DNA from: Haliclona indistincta
Taxonomy: Eukaryota; Porifera; Demospongiae; Haplosclerida; Chalinidae
Length of the DNA stretch: 64,000 nt
Assembly (NCBI GenBank): GCA_964017065.1
Contig: OZ024784.1
Coordinates: 10,211,152 to 10,275,151 of the forward strand
Direction of reading: 5' to 3'
Under the pieces are notes generated by a model. It searched no databases and was not told the DNA's origin. It was given only the letters and a program-made list of their open reading frames with translations. Numbering within the stretch: position 1 is the first letter of the stretch; the number at the start of each line of letters is the position of its first letter. Shown here piece by piece: positions 1 to 11,112 of this stretch. The translations under genes and the position numbers were made by a program.

Positions 1-228
1 GGAATACGTCAGGTGGTATCCGAGCAAAATTGACGAATCGTTGTTAACCCGTTCAATAGCCAGTTCCACTGCAGGTATAGCTCCTGAAGAAACGAAACTC
101 CCACTGCTTGTAGTCATAAATGCAATGTAAATGAGTTTAGAGTCTTCTGCGGCAGAAAGAGAATTACTGCTAGCTATAGCAATGATAACTAGAAAAGAGA
201 GAAACGTAATTTTTGTAGCAATCAACAT
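1..228 (-). CDS. GABA-B-like receptor A, first exon (partial)
   Basis: First coding exon of a fifth receptor paralogue; the rest lies beyond the left edge. The start codon is at 228-226 and the frame stays open for 76 codons to base 1. Residues 1 to about 24 form a hydrophobic signal peptide (begins MLIATKITFLSFLVII). The start of the Venus-flytrap domain follows, with the cluster signature SGSFVSSGAIPAVELAIERV and then LLGYHLTYS, matching the first exons of receptors B and D nearly residue for residue. It is head-to-tail with receptor B, whose stop is about 2.4 kb away. By family it would be a plasma-membrane class C GPCR. Nothing can be said of its 7TM domain. Confidence 0.85.
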   Translation of the reverse strand, partial: MLIATKITFLSFLVIIAIASSNSLSAAEDSKLIYIAFMTTSSGSFVSSGAIPAVELAIERVNNDSSILLGYHLTYS

Positions 229-2599
229 CGCGACTCAGATCAGGATTATTGCAAGAATTCCGGCGGCAAGTTCTTTTATTGACTTAAGAACTGCTAAATT
301 GGCTCCGTATAGTTATTTATCATACATCACCTGACAGAACGAGCGCCGTTTTACATGGTAACAATGACATCAGTATGTGCGTTTCCTTAGTGGCTGCAAA
401 ATGGCTGAAAGCTTTACGATCGACTAGCTAGTCGTGTGAAAACACGTGCTCATGAATAATTATTGATTAGAAAATTCGCGAGATCCTGGATGATGGGATC
501 TAGCACTGAATTCCAATGCAGAGCAACAAAAGTAGTCCTTTTGAGATCATTCTTCCAAGCTTTGCAGTTAGGGCAACAACGTGAAATTTTACTTGAGATA
601 GTTAACTTCAAATATTCAAAGTGCACATGCAAGCATGGAAAAAAGCAATGTTTTAAGCTTTGTATAGTGGTGGTACATTGACAGACACAGTTTGAAAAGG
701 TTATGTACACAAAGCCTTGAAATGAACATCAATCTATCAAGGAAACTATAGTTTCAGCAGTTGCAATTCTATAGCCTTGTAGTCATTTACGTATACATGT
801 GGTTTACAATGAAAGGTTTGTAAACCATTAAATTCCAGAAGCCCGTCTGGTGACCAATGTAGCTAATTCTGACAGCGTCACTATGGATGTTTTTATGTGG
901 TATCGTTAGTCGGCTTTACAAACAAGGAGGAGTTGATGACTGAGTCTATTTGGTAAAATTATTAGCTAAACCCCATCCATTGCAAATACAAATAGTTATT
1001 CTGTTCCAATTTTGTCAGTGCGATGTTAGCTGGTGTGAGCCAGGTTTTGTAAGTGCAGGCAAGAAACAAAAAAATTCCCTTGCTTCTCACTGTTGTGCAA
1101 CTGATATTAATTTTCGGATCTGATTTGATGATTGTGGCCATGGCCTGCAGTGGGATGAATATATAGCCAGCTTTAATTCTAATACTTGTGCTCCATTGTA
1201 TAATGCTGAATAGTACTTGACTGTTATTCCTGTCAACAAACTAATAATTATCCTATAAAGATCAGAAAAACAGTATATAATTATGGTGCATCATCTGTGT
1301 ATGTGAACTACAGGCACACAATCTAGCACTAAATTATCATACAATGGGTGTGCCATGCATGGGGTGTGAGTCTAAAGACTGTTCATTTTGTACATATCAT
1401 TTCCAGATTAGACTGATTTTTTACAACTTGTCATCACTGGCACAATTTGGTGGGCTTACGACGTTCATCTATATTATTGTGAACCCAGTCCACAATTAAA
1501 GATGTTGCTATAATTATTATAACTTCAAATGATATGTGTGTAATGTGAGCAAGTGTATAAACAAGTTAAATGTAGAAAAACAAACTAATAACCGTTATAG
1601 CAAAAACATAGTTTAACTAGAAGTAGGAAATAGTGTCAGTAATGTATATGCAGACAGTCTAAGCAAAGTGTATTTCTGTGTTTCTTTTTTTGATGGAAAT
1701 CATCACAAGATGTCAAGACGTGTTCTCAAATGACCATGTTTGTCTATCTGTATTACCTTTAGCTATGCTGTGGTTTGTAGGACAACATGCATCAATTTTT
1801 AGAAAACTGCAACATTTTAGGAAACCGTCACTCAAGCTTTTTGCTGAATTTAAGCCCATTGAGACGACATTCACAAAGGAGCATTCCAAACATGGCTGCT
1901 CATTCTATTTTTAACCAGTACATCAGGTTACACTCGATCTCGTCTTCGCTTGGGGGATTCTTGAAGCGCCTTGTCTAGTACGCTGTCACAGGAAAGATTC
2001 ATCAGAGATTGTAACGGAAGATGGTGTTAGCTGCGTGTTCTAAGAGAGAAGGATATTAATGTTGTCATACAGGTCAGTGGGTTGACTCTTGCCAGCTGAA
2101 AATTTTGTGGTGGATTGTTTGAAAATGGCTCAATGTTGGAAGGGATCGTACTGCCAGAATAAGTACTGCTAGGAAGTGTCATAGCAATACACAAATCCTG
2201 GGTTTCAAATTATCATACACTTAGTCCCAAAAGTCCATTCCACACTTATGCAAACAGTGCTCATAGACTTGTGAATTGTTCTTGTTGTGCAGTCAGCTGT
2301 GCACCTCGGTATGGTGCTATTATGTTTCTCGCAAGTCCATACGCTGAATCACCATACAGAACATAATGGTGCCTCGCTTAGTTGATAATAATTATGTATA
2401 AATATTAAGGCTCTGAAATAAATCTCTAATGTATACTAAAAGCTTGCTAGAACCTATTGATTAATGCCAACTGTGACATCTTAGCTGATGTGTTTCTGAT
2501 TTCTTAATCACAAATGAAGTAGTGATAAAGTATAATCACGAATAAAGTAGTGCATTCAGTTTTGTGAGATTGTTTATACAGATGACATAGTCTTCGATT
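229..2599. other. Intergenic between receptors A and B
   Basis: About 2.4 kb between the start of A and the stop of B. ORFs here are short and show no family motif. The sequence is AT-rich. I see an imperfect inverted patch near 2300-2370 and no gene. It must hold the promoter of A, but no specific element could be supported. Confidence 0.5.
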
Positions 2600-2604
2600 T
2601 TATT
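2599..2604 (-). terminator. Poly(A) signal of receptor B
   Basis: AATAAA on the minus strand overlapping the TAA stop of receptor B. It implies a 3' UTR of only tens of bases and supports the chosen last exon. Confidence 0.5.
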
Positions 2605-5600
2605 TACTTGCATTCAACTTATCAGATTGTGTTGAAACTTCCTTTTCAAGGCACTTGAATACTTGAGCTGGTAACTACATGATCAAATGCATGGTATACA
2701 TAAAGATAAAGTTGTTTCCAGGAGGAAATGTATTGGTTACAGCAACATTCGATCTATGCCTAGAGGAGTTACTGTATGTATGTGTAACGTAAAGTAAGAA
2801 CAAAGCAGAAGTTATAATACATTATGCACACAATTAATAGGAGTCACTGTAGGCTGTAGATCACTAATTCTAAGGAAGTTGTTGAGGAAGGAGCCAATTA
2901 TAAATCATTTGATTGAAACAGAAATTTTTGATGCAGAGTAGAATTAATTTAGTAATACCTGTTTGTCCAATGCAGTTGCTGGTTCCTTGGAAGATCGGTT
3001 TATAACACTTCTATTTGATTTCACAAATATATGTTTGCCATAAGGGTCTTTGTATAAGTTCACCATCTATTAATACAAAGAGAAGTTAGATGCTGACAAA
3101 TAATATTGGCAATGCATATCACTAAATTCACAGTAATATTGCAGGGAATTATTGTTAGTATCAAAGTGTACCAACTTTAACCATACGTTACAATTCTACT
3201 ATCCAGACATAATAATGTCCAGCTTTTTTGACTGAAAAAACTTAATGTTGAGAAAAATTTGCCACCTCAGGAGCATAAGGTGGCAATTAGCCACCCCAGG
3301 AGCACAAATATTCTCTCTAAATATTCTCTCTACACGTGGCAATTTCCATCATGCTGAGACAGGAGACTCTACACCAGCAGTTACGTGGAGCATAAAATTG
3401 TGTTGCAGTGCCACCAGCAGTACTATAATTCAGCTAGTAAGCTTTAATGATCACAAACATAACACAAAACTTGCATCATATCTGCCAAATGATTGTAGAT
3501 ATCACCAATCAGATCGATTTATAATCAGTAGTTACGTTTGCTATCATCAGATTCACAAAATTTTTATAGTTGAACTTTTGTTTGTTCTAGAGGGTCTGAT
3601 GTAATTAAACACTATAGTTTGCTGGACTCCATGCAAATAGCATGAGTTTTATACAGAAAACCCGCAAACTTTAGGATATTCTAAATGTTGGACGAAACAT
3701 GTAAGATGCCTCTCCAATAAAAGTTTTACCTTTGGTATAAACACCATTGTTAAAAATATTGTTGTTGCTGTTAGTACTGCAGCATTTAGAAGTGCTGTTC
3801 CTGCATCAAGTAATTCAATAAGAGCTAGTTCCGAAATAATGACCACAACCACGCATAGGCTGGAGGAGTAGATAATGGCTGCTACCCACTTGGAGTCATT
3901 GAGCACTTTTACTTTTACTTTTCGAGTCTGGAATGCCAGTACTATTCCAATGAGCTATAACAATAACTAAAATTAATGTGATTGCAGCATGAAATTATTG
4001 ACATACTTGTAGAACTAATAAATAAGTCAACTCAATCACTTGCACAACTTTTGTAGCAAAATTGTTACCACCACATGCATATATACAATATAGTACTGTG
4101 ACACCATGTTCCTGCAGTGAGATCAACAAAAATAGTATGTTATAATTATGTTAGCCAAACTCTAGGAGTCTCTGAGGGTATTCTGGCAACTGCTAAATAC
4201 ATCACAACACCGTATTGAATTCATTTAAATTAGCATACTCTTTATAGAACATACAAAATAAGCTGATAACTGCATGTAAGCTAGAATTTGAGATTTGGAT
4301 ATCATGCATTGTTTGTGCACATACTCACATCAGCAGACTCTCCTCTTTGTCTATCTGGTACAGCAATAGGCTGAGGTCTTAACTTTGGCACAGAATACTC
4401 TACTATCAGCAATATAACAGTTAATGACAGTACTGCACTTGCAAATAACAAAAGATGCCAGCTTTTGAGAATCTACATGAGTATATAATATCTCAAACTC
4501 TTAAAGTATATCTAAACAACCTTTTTATCCAAAGAAGGTTGATAGAATATATAGTAAATTCGCCATATTTTTGCTAAAATGATGCTGAATGTTAGTGAAT
4601 AGCCAAAAATACGTAGCAAAATTCCAACCTGTACATTAATAAATCGTTATGGACAACAATATTGCACTTACATAGCATCTAATAGAGGCGATAGTAAAAT
4701 TTGTTCCGGGCAGTGTTGAAACAATGACAGACAAGTAGAGAATGATTGTTCCTGCAGCTAAGAAGTAGTTCAATTCCGGACTAGTAAGTTTTACAACTCT
4801 AAAAAATAACATTATCGTGTGTAAAGAAATGCATTATGTAATGTGCAATCAGCATACACATGTGCATCATGTTCTGTAGTACAATTAACTGTATTGTGCA
4901 TTTTAATCACTTTCTGTCTTTAAAGACAACATTGAAGATCACGCATGTTATTGCAAACACAATACCAACGATAGCAAGAACATCATAGATCACAGTAATG
5001 GTTAGATGAACTCCATTAAAAATTTTCACAGGGGTGCCATCTGGTGGAATACCATCTGTCAAAAGATGAAAGCACGTGATGGTGAGCTTGCATGCACTAT
5101 TATACTGAATTTATAATAGAATCCCTCTTAACAACTACCTGTACAATAAACTAAATCCAGATCTAATTATTTATAGCTAAAGTCTGACCAGAGAACATGG
5201 TAAACCATGTTCTCTGGTCAGTGACGGGTATGTTACAGGTCAGACTTTAGTCTGACCTGTAACATACCCGTCATTTAGTCTGACCAGAGAACATGATAAA
5301 CCATGTTCTCTGGTCAGACATGGTAAACCATGTTCTTAGTGCTGTTTTCTTTGAGAATTCTGTATAACTACATCCATACCTGGCCAGACAGTTGTGGAAT
5401 TCTCATCATTTGTGTACGTGTACGAGACAGTGCCATTGACATCAAAATGAACGATACCAAACACTGCTCGTACAACATGTACATTCCTTACAATGCGATA
5501 CTGTAGAAGAAATACATCTTTTTGAACACGAGTTCCATTTTCATCAAACTTCATGATTCCCTAGTGATATATAAAATGCAAATAATTATGATAATAATTG

Positions 5601-8600
5601 TTATGTTAACGTACAGAAACGCCTTCAAACTCCATATTGTTCAAACTTCTGTTGAGGAGACATTCAATTCTGTCATTGTAGAATGTGTAGTTCTCTAATG
5701 GAATGTTCTCAGTCACTCTTGTGTTGTTACAGTAACCAATATCACCAGTCCTCAATGACCGGGAGGCATTGTCCATTGCTAATGCTAGAGCCCAAACTGC
5801 ATCAAAGGCATAGGTTGCCTCAAATTGATACGCTAAATCAGGATGATCAGTCAACTTAGCTTTGTATATACGATCGAATTCATCTGCTGACTGCAAAAAA
5901 TTATAATTAAAAAATTCATCTAAACATTAATTTTAGCGAATATTAAAAAAAATAACACTTTAGTTCATCACTATTTTAAGCATTAATTTTACTTTTTTAA
6001 CTCTGATGCCAACACACTTGACATAGATTGTGCATTGTAACACATTAAATAGCATGATTATTCAAATATGATTTTCGCATTCATCATGGAAATTTTGTGA
6101 GAATACATATAATCCAACAAAATTTTATTGCCTGAGCAGGAAGAAAGTGTCTTGTCAGCTAAAGCAGCAATTGAGGTGAATTTCAGCAAAATGGTGTTAT
6201 ACTGCTCAATATTGAACAGACTCTACGAAAAAGCTTTTCAATGAGTACAGTAGTTGCTGGTTTTTAGCTGTTTTACCTGGTAAACTATTTTTACGGAACT
6301 TAGTATTTAATGCATGCTTCTAGGTCCTATACTCCTAAAATGTCCGGGCCATAATGCATAGCAATGGCACACTAACAAGTAAAATAATATTACACATTTG
6401 TCACAATTTCAAAAAGTAGTGAGAATAAGTCAGGAACTAAAGGGTTCATGTGATACAAAAATCAACTAACTGGCAAAGGGGGTAATGAGAAACAAGTTCC
6501 CAGCAAAAAAAAATTAAAAAAATTGAACACACTTACAAAGCATAAAACATTTTCTATTTGAGTTTCTCCGGAATCATTTCATTAATCATTTTCAACCATA
6601 GTTAAATTCTGTTGTAGTAAGCTGCTCCACTAGTTGGAGTATGTCCTTCGACTGTTAATTTGTCAAAAAGTTTCAATAACAATAAAAAATAATAATTACA
6701 CATTTGCCTATCTGTTTATCATAATTATACTGACATACATTGTTTAGATTTCTTCATATCTGAGCAGACATCACTAAATCTTACAACATACACATTGTGT
6801 ACATATAATACAAGCATTCAATAATCTTACCAAATTGCTTTCCGTTTTTTTTGATCTGTTTGTTTCTCCAGGGAACTGCTGTATAGCAATCATTCCCTGT
6901 AACATACCCGTCATTTCAATATCCGAGCAATTTAGAGAAGATTTAGAAACTTGCTCACTCCACCATTGAGCTTGGTACCAACCATGAGTAATTAGAAGAT
7001 AATTTGGAGTTCTTATGGATAGTTGATAAAGCTGCATACAAAATTAAAAATCAGGTTGCACTAAAGAACACAATGATAGTGTTTTAACAATGGACAATGT
7101 GGCTATCATCTACACTGTAAAGTGTACTATTTATGACATGAGCAAGGATCAAACGTACTCATTTAAATAAATCTGCATGCACATGCATGTGTACCTTGCA
7201 AAGGATGATACGTGCTTTGTCTTCAAAAGTATTGATAAAGAAAACATGGGGATTGTCAGTCCTTCTATCACTCTGCATTATAAAATAATTAATGTAAGCA
7301 ATTTTTTCTCTTTTATTATAATAATAATAATAATTCTCATTCATGGACTGTCAATAGCAGTTCAACAAGGGAACGCCATATTATTAATAAGGGGCACACT
7401 TCCTGCTTTGTCAGTTGACTTAATTTCTTGACTGTTTTTTGTTGTTGTTAGCTTGTATCTTATTTTCTAGTTCTACAATAATAATTATCACATTTATCAT
7501 TATTCTACTCTTCCTTAGCTACTCTTTTCAGAATAATTACTTAAATTATACTCGTACACCAGTTATTTTGTGACTGGTGTACGACTAATGACTTGGTAGC
7601 CTACCCATGCATGCACCATAGTCTGCAACCATGCACGAGCAGCACCACCAAAAAGTAGGAGACAACTATAGTTGGTTGAGAACCATTGTAGATAGCTTAT
7701 AGGTAAGAAGCATGCATGGTCATCAAGTGCAGAAGATGGACTCCTGATATCAAAAAGAGAGAAGACCTGAGTAGTATAGTGTTGACATGATCTACAATGC
7801 ATTAAGAGTGAGTGATTATGAGCTATGGTGTAATACCTGCTCGGAGGGAATAATTGGATTAATTAATCTAATCACAAGCCATTTGCATAATAGAAAAAAA
7901 ATTGATAGAGCCTTGCTAATTCAACGAAATTTTGTGTGAGGTTGTTAATGAGTCCAGTATAATATCTACACATAAACAAGGAAGTCCTCCCAAATGCAAA
8001 GCAGGTATGACACCCTAGCTCATAATCATTCACTCTTAATGCATTGTAGATCTTCATGCCAACACTCAGGTCTTCTCTGGTCGTCTCAGATGTTTGTGGT
8101 GTGTCCCTGAAACTCTAGTGAAGTCTGAAAGGAGCATGCTTTTATTTCTGTCAGTTTTAATGCACTGTCTGCATTCGGATTACCTAGTTTCCATTGTACT
8201 ATGACATAGATAGTATAACATTCATGTAATATATAATGATTTATATTCTGCATCATTATCAACTTTGTAACCAAGAGAAATTAATTATACAATAGGTGCT
8301 GACAAGAGTTCATTGGTGCTGAGTAGCCATCAGTTATAATTAGTTGTATGGTTAGCATGACAGCAAAATGGCTAGTAAAATCATAACCTACCACAATATC
8401 TTCTATTCTTTGCTCAACTACACTTGATGATTCTCTGATATCAAAAATAAAAGATTGTATGCTAACTTCCACTTCATTCATTGGCAATCTGCTCTTGAGC
8501 ATTCTGTCATTCTATATAATTCACGTCAAGAACAACATTTAGACTATCAATTATAGTGTTTACCACTCACTGTAATGAATGTATTAGCATTTTCTGTAAT

Positions 8601-9432
8601 GATACAAATTTTTTTCCATCCATGTGCTTTGATAAAAGTGACTAGTGCTGGAACAAATATGGCATCAGATGGGTAAGTACGATAGTAAGACTTGAATCGA
8701 TTCCTGTCACTAAGTGATGGAGCAGCAGAAACATATCCCATCTGCAAACATGCAATAGGAATAATTTATATCTATAGCTAAGAGTAATAGCTATGATCTA
8801 GTCATTAAAATATCACGAATGTGGATGTTTGTTGTTCTGTCATGCATGCTAGAATAAATGTGGTCTGTCCAAATAGCAAACAATATTGTACAGACCAATT
8901 TCTAATTTTATTTCCATAAAATGTCATGTACATGTCGAACTGTTGGATAAATAATGGATACCATTGGGAGGTTCCAATTTTCATTGATTTCAGCGACTGG
9001 TTCAGTAGCTACAGCGCAACCCATCCCTAGTATAGCCAGGGGGTATTGATTTGGAGGAGCATCCGTCAGCATTTTAAAGAAAGCATGTAGTGAAGCAGTT
9101 CGTTTGCACTGTTGATGGTACTATAATGCATGGAGTACTAATGACTGACTAACCTGGGTATCATAAACAGTTGTATAGTTTAATCTATAGCCTTGTAACA
9201 GCGTCATGTTGCTGTTAACCCGTTCAATAGCCAGGTTTACTGCTGGAATGGTCCCGGATGATACAAAACTACCGCTGAATGCCGTCATAAATGCAAAGTA
9301 GATCGGTTTAAGATCGTCCTTGTCACCATCACTAGAATCATTGGACCGAGAAGCGCTCACCAACTTGCAACTGCAAGTAGACAGCACCGCGGCAACGAAA
9401 ATAATCCATGACCAAACCGAGATGCGAGCCAT
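2600..9432 (-). CDS. GABA-B-like receptor B (class C GPCR)
   Basis: Complete receptor, about 829 aa. Exons: 9432-9154, 9108-8962, 8741-8571, 8511-8392, 7272-7195, 7031-6831, 5890-5615, 5560-5380, 5055-4911, 4798-4672, 4628-4521, 4472-4329, 4111-4007, 3954-3730, 3066-2959, 2674-2600. Every junction is GT-AG and in phase. The start gives a signal peptide (MARISVWSWIIFVAAV). The Venus-flytrap domain spans about residues 40-485, with GYVSAAPSLSDR, ITHGWYQ and QFEATYAFDAVWALA. Seven membrane segments follow (about 500-770), including the GABA-B-type loop FQTRKVKVKVLNDSKWV before TM6 and FIPK after TM7. The last exon (about 24 aa, CLEKEVSTQSDKL) is short and coil-like and is the least certain part; a poly(A) signal overlaps its stop. 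No sushi domains are present. By family it would signal through Gi/o at the cell surface, probably as a dimer. Part of exon 7 is nearly identical to receptor D. Confidence 0.92.
5185..5338. repeat. Nested palindromes in intron 8 of receptor B
   Basis: Several perfect palindromes in tandem. CAGAGAACATGGT is followed by its reverse complement three times over. Between them a second palindrome is centred on GACTTTAGTC, with arms that read TGACGGGTATGTTACAGG and its complement. That inner arm is also present in exon 6 of the same gene (6896-6916). The block ends about 40 bases from exon 8. It is probably a template-switch or foldback product and should form strong cruciforms or hairpins. Confidence 0.85.
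7553..7583. repeat. Short palindrome
   Basis: CGTACACCAG and CTGGTGTACG face each other across an 11-base loop in intron 4 of receptor B. No function is assigned. Confidence 0.6.
7756..8079. mobile_element. Foldback/MITE in intron 4 of receptor B
   Basis: Inverted arms at about 7756-7838 and 8001-8079. The left arm reads GAAGACCTGAG then TCTACAATGCATTAAGAGTG; the right arm carries the complement with a few changes. The unique centre is about 160 bp. No transposase ORF is present, so it is a non-autonomous element. Confidence 0.7.
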
Positions 9433-10670
9433 CGAAGAGTACTGACGTAAAATTAAAGTATTCTGTAATTATAGCTTATCATCCAATAACTAATCAGCAC
9501 TTGCGCTTGCGCAATTGCACGAATTCGCGCGCATGTGCAAAATTATTTTTTTTCTAGCGGGAATTACATTTCGAATTTTGATACATGTAAACCCAGTATA
9601 CGAATCGCGCGATGGCAAAATCCAGGAGCACATGAACAGCAGTGCTCGTGCAAAATCTGATCAAATTTCGACATATCAGGTACCATTTGAATCGCAACGA
9701 ACTGATCTTTGAAACAAGAGGTCTAACAGCTATGTCTTTATCACAGTCTAGAGAAATGGGTTATCTTGCTAGCAGATGCCTCTGCTTGTCAGCTATTAGG
9801 TAGAACCTTGTGAAGAAATTCAGTCCTGACACACTGCGTGCAGTACCATATACTTAGCAATTTCTTTAAACTAATAATATATAATTGTTATGTAACTCTT
9901 TAACTGCAATAGTAATGCATCAAAACACGTCTTGACCTGCTGAGTGAAATAAAGACAACTCGGTATAGGTGAATCTAAAAAAATCATCTGCATATGGACA
10001 CTCTAGTAATGGTGACGTACAGCCTATTATTTGCAGATAGGACATATCGATACTACAGCTGGTAGTTTATACTAAAGAACTATTATTACTACTGACAAAC
10101 AAGTGCACAAACATGCACTCCATTATAATGAAAAATTTTGTGATTTACACTCGAGAGGATAATTAGAAGTGTAAATTAAACAACAATTATTACAAAAATA
10201 AAGAACTGTCAATCTGAGGTCATTATGATTTGTATGTACATGTATCAGCAATTTTATAAAAATGCAAATGTAGTTAAAAGTATAAAAATGTATTAGAACT
10301 GCAGACAGTGTAATGGTGAACGAGCATTTAACTTCGTTGGATACTGTCCTCAAATCGAACAGACAATTCATCCATGCTCTGTATGAAAAGATACAAAAAA
10401 TTAATTAAATACAGCCTGAGAAATTTTATGTGGAGCAGGGGTGGATTTAGAACGGGAGACATTTTGTCTAATTATGAGGTGCAATTAATGCTCATTTTGG
10501 GCTCCTTCACTAATTTGAAACCTGAAAACACAGCACAATGTACATAGTAGCTGTTTTAGCAGTATGGAAACCTGGACGAATATCTGATCAGGAGGGCACA
10601 TACCCCCAGGCCCTCATCACTGTTGAGATTTATTAACAACATGACCCACCACTTTAACTAGTACTAAGAG
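9433..10670. other. Intergenic upstream of receptor B
   Basis: Holds the 5' flank of B, including a short CpG-richer patch near 9505-9540. No ORF with family features and no clear core promoter motif was found. Confidence 0.4.
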
Positions 10671-10880
10671 CGTGCGCCAGTGTGCTGCTCACCAAAGAGC
10701 TGTGCGCCAGTGTGCTGCTCACCAAAGAGCTGTGCGCCAGTGTGCTGCTCACCAAAGAGCTGTGCGCCAGTGTGCTGCTCATCAAAGAGCTGTGCGCCAG
10801 TGTGCTGCTCACCAAAGAGCTGTGCGCCAGTGTGCTGCTCATCAAAGAGCTGTGCGCCAGTGTGCTGCTCATCAAAGGGC
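10671..10880. repeat. 30-bp minisatellite, about 7 copies
   Basis: Unit TGTGCTGCTCACCAAAGAGC plus TGTGCGCCAG, repeated about 6.9 times. Copies differ only at ACCAAAG/ATCAAAG, in the order C,C,C,T,C,T,T. Because 30 is divisible by 3, open frames run through it on both strands; these are artefacts of the repeat. It lies between the 3' end of C and the 5' end of B. Confidence 0.95.
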
Positions 10881-11106
10881 GAATCATAACATAGATACTG
10901 GCTCACAAACATGTAAGGTACAAAGCTGAATCAATGACATGCCCAGAACAGACTTGCCATCGAATCAATTATTTGTACCCTTAGAGCTTTTTCACATAAT
11001 TACGTATCAACTTTGGTTATCACCGATACAGTAATACATATGGCAATTTACAACTCATGAACATCATTGATGACCACAATGCTGCTTGATGTTCAGGTGG
11101 GTCTGA

Positions 11107-11112
11107 TTTATT
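11107..11112 (-). terminator. Poly(A) signal of receptor C
   Basis: AATAAA on the minus strand overlapping the TAA at 11110-11108. This arrangement matches receptor B and favours read-through of the last exon to this stop. Confidence 0.45.

Noticed and set aside
5336..5554. Independent small genes at individual receptor exons
   Set aside because: Each such ORF is one exon of a spliced receptor, bounded by GT-AG sites in matching phase.
10654..10929. Several overlapping ORFs of 69-85 codons
   Set aside because: They exist only because the 30-bp repeat is a multiple of three; there is no start context, no domain and both strands are open.
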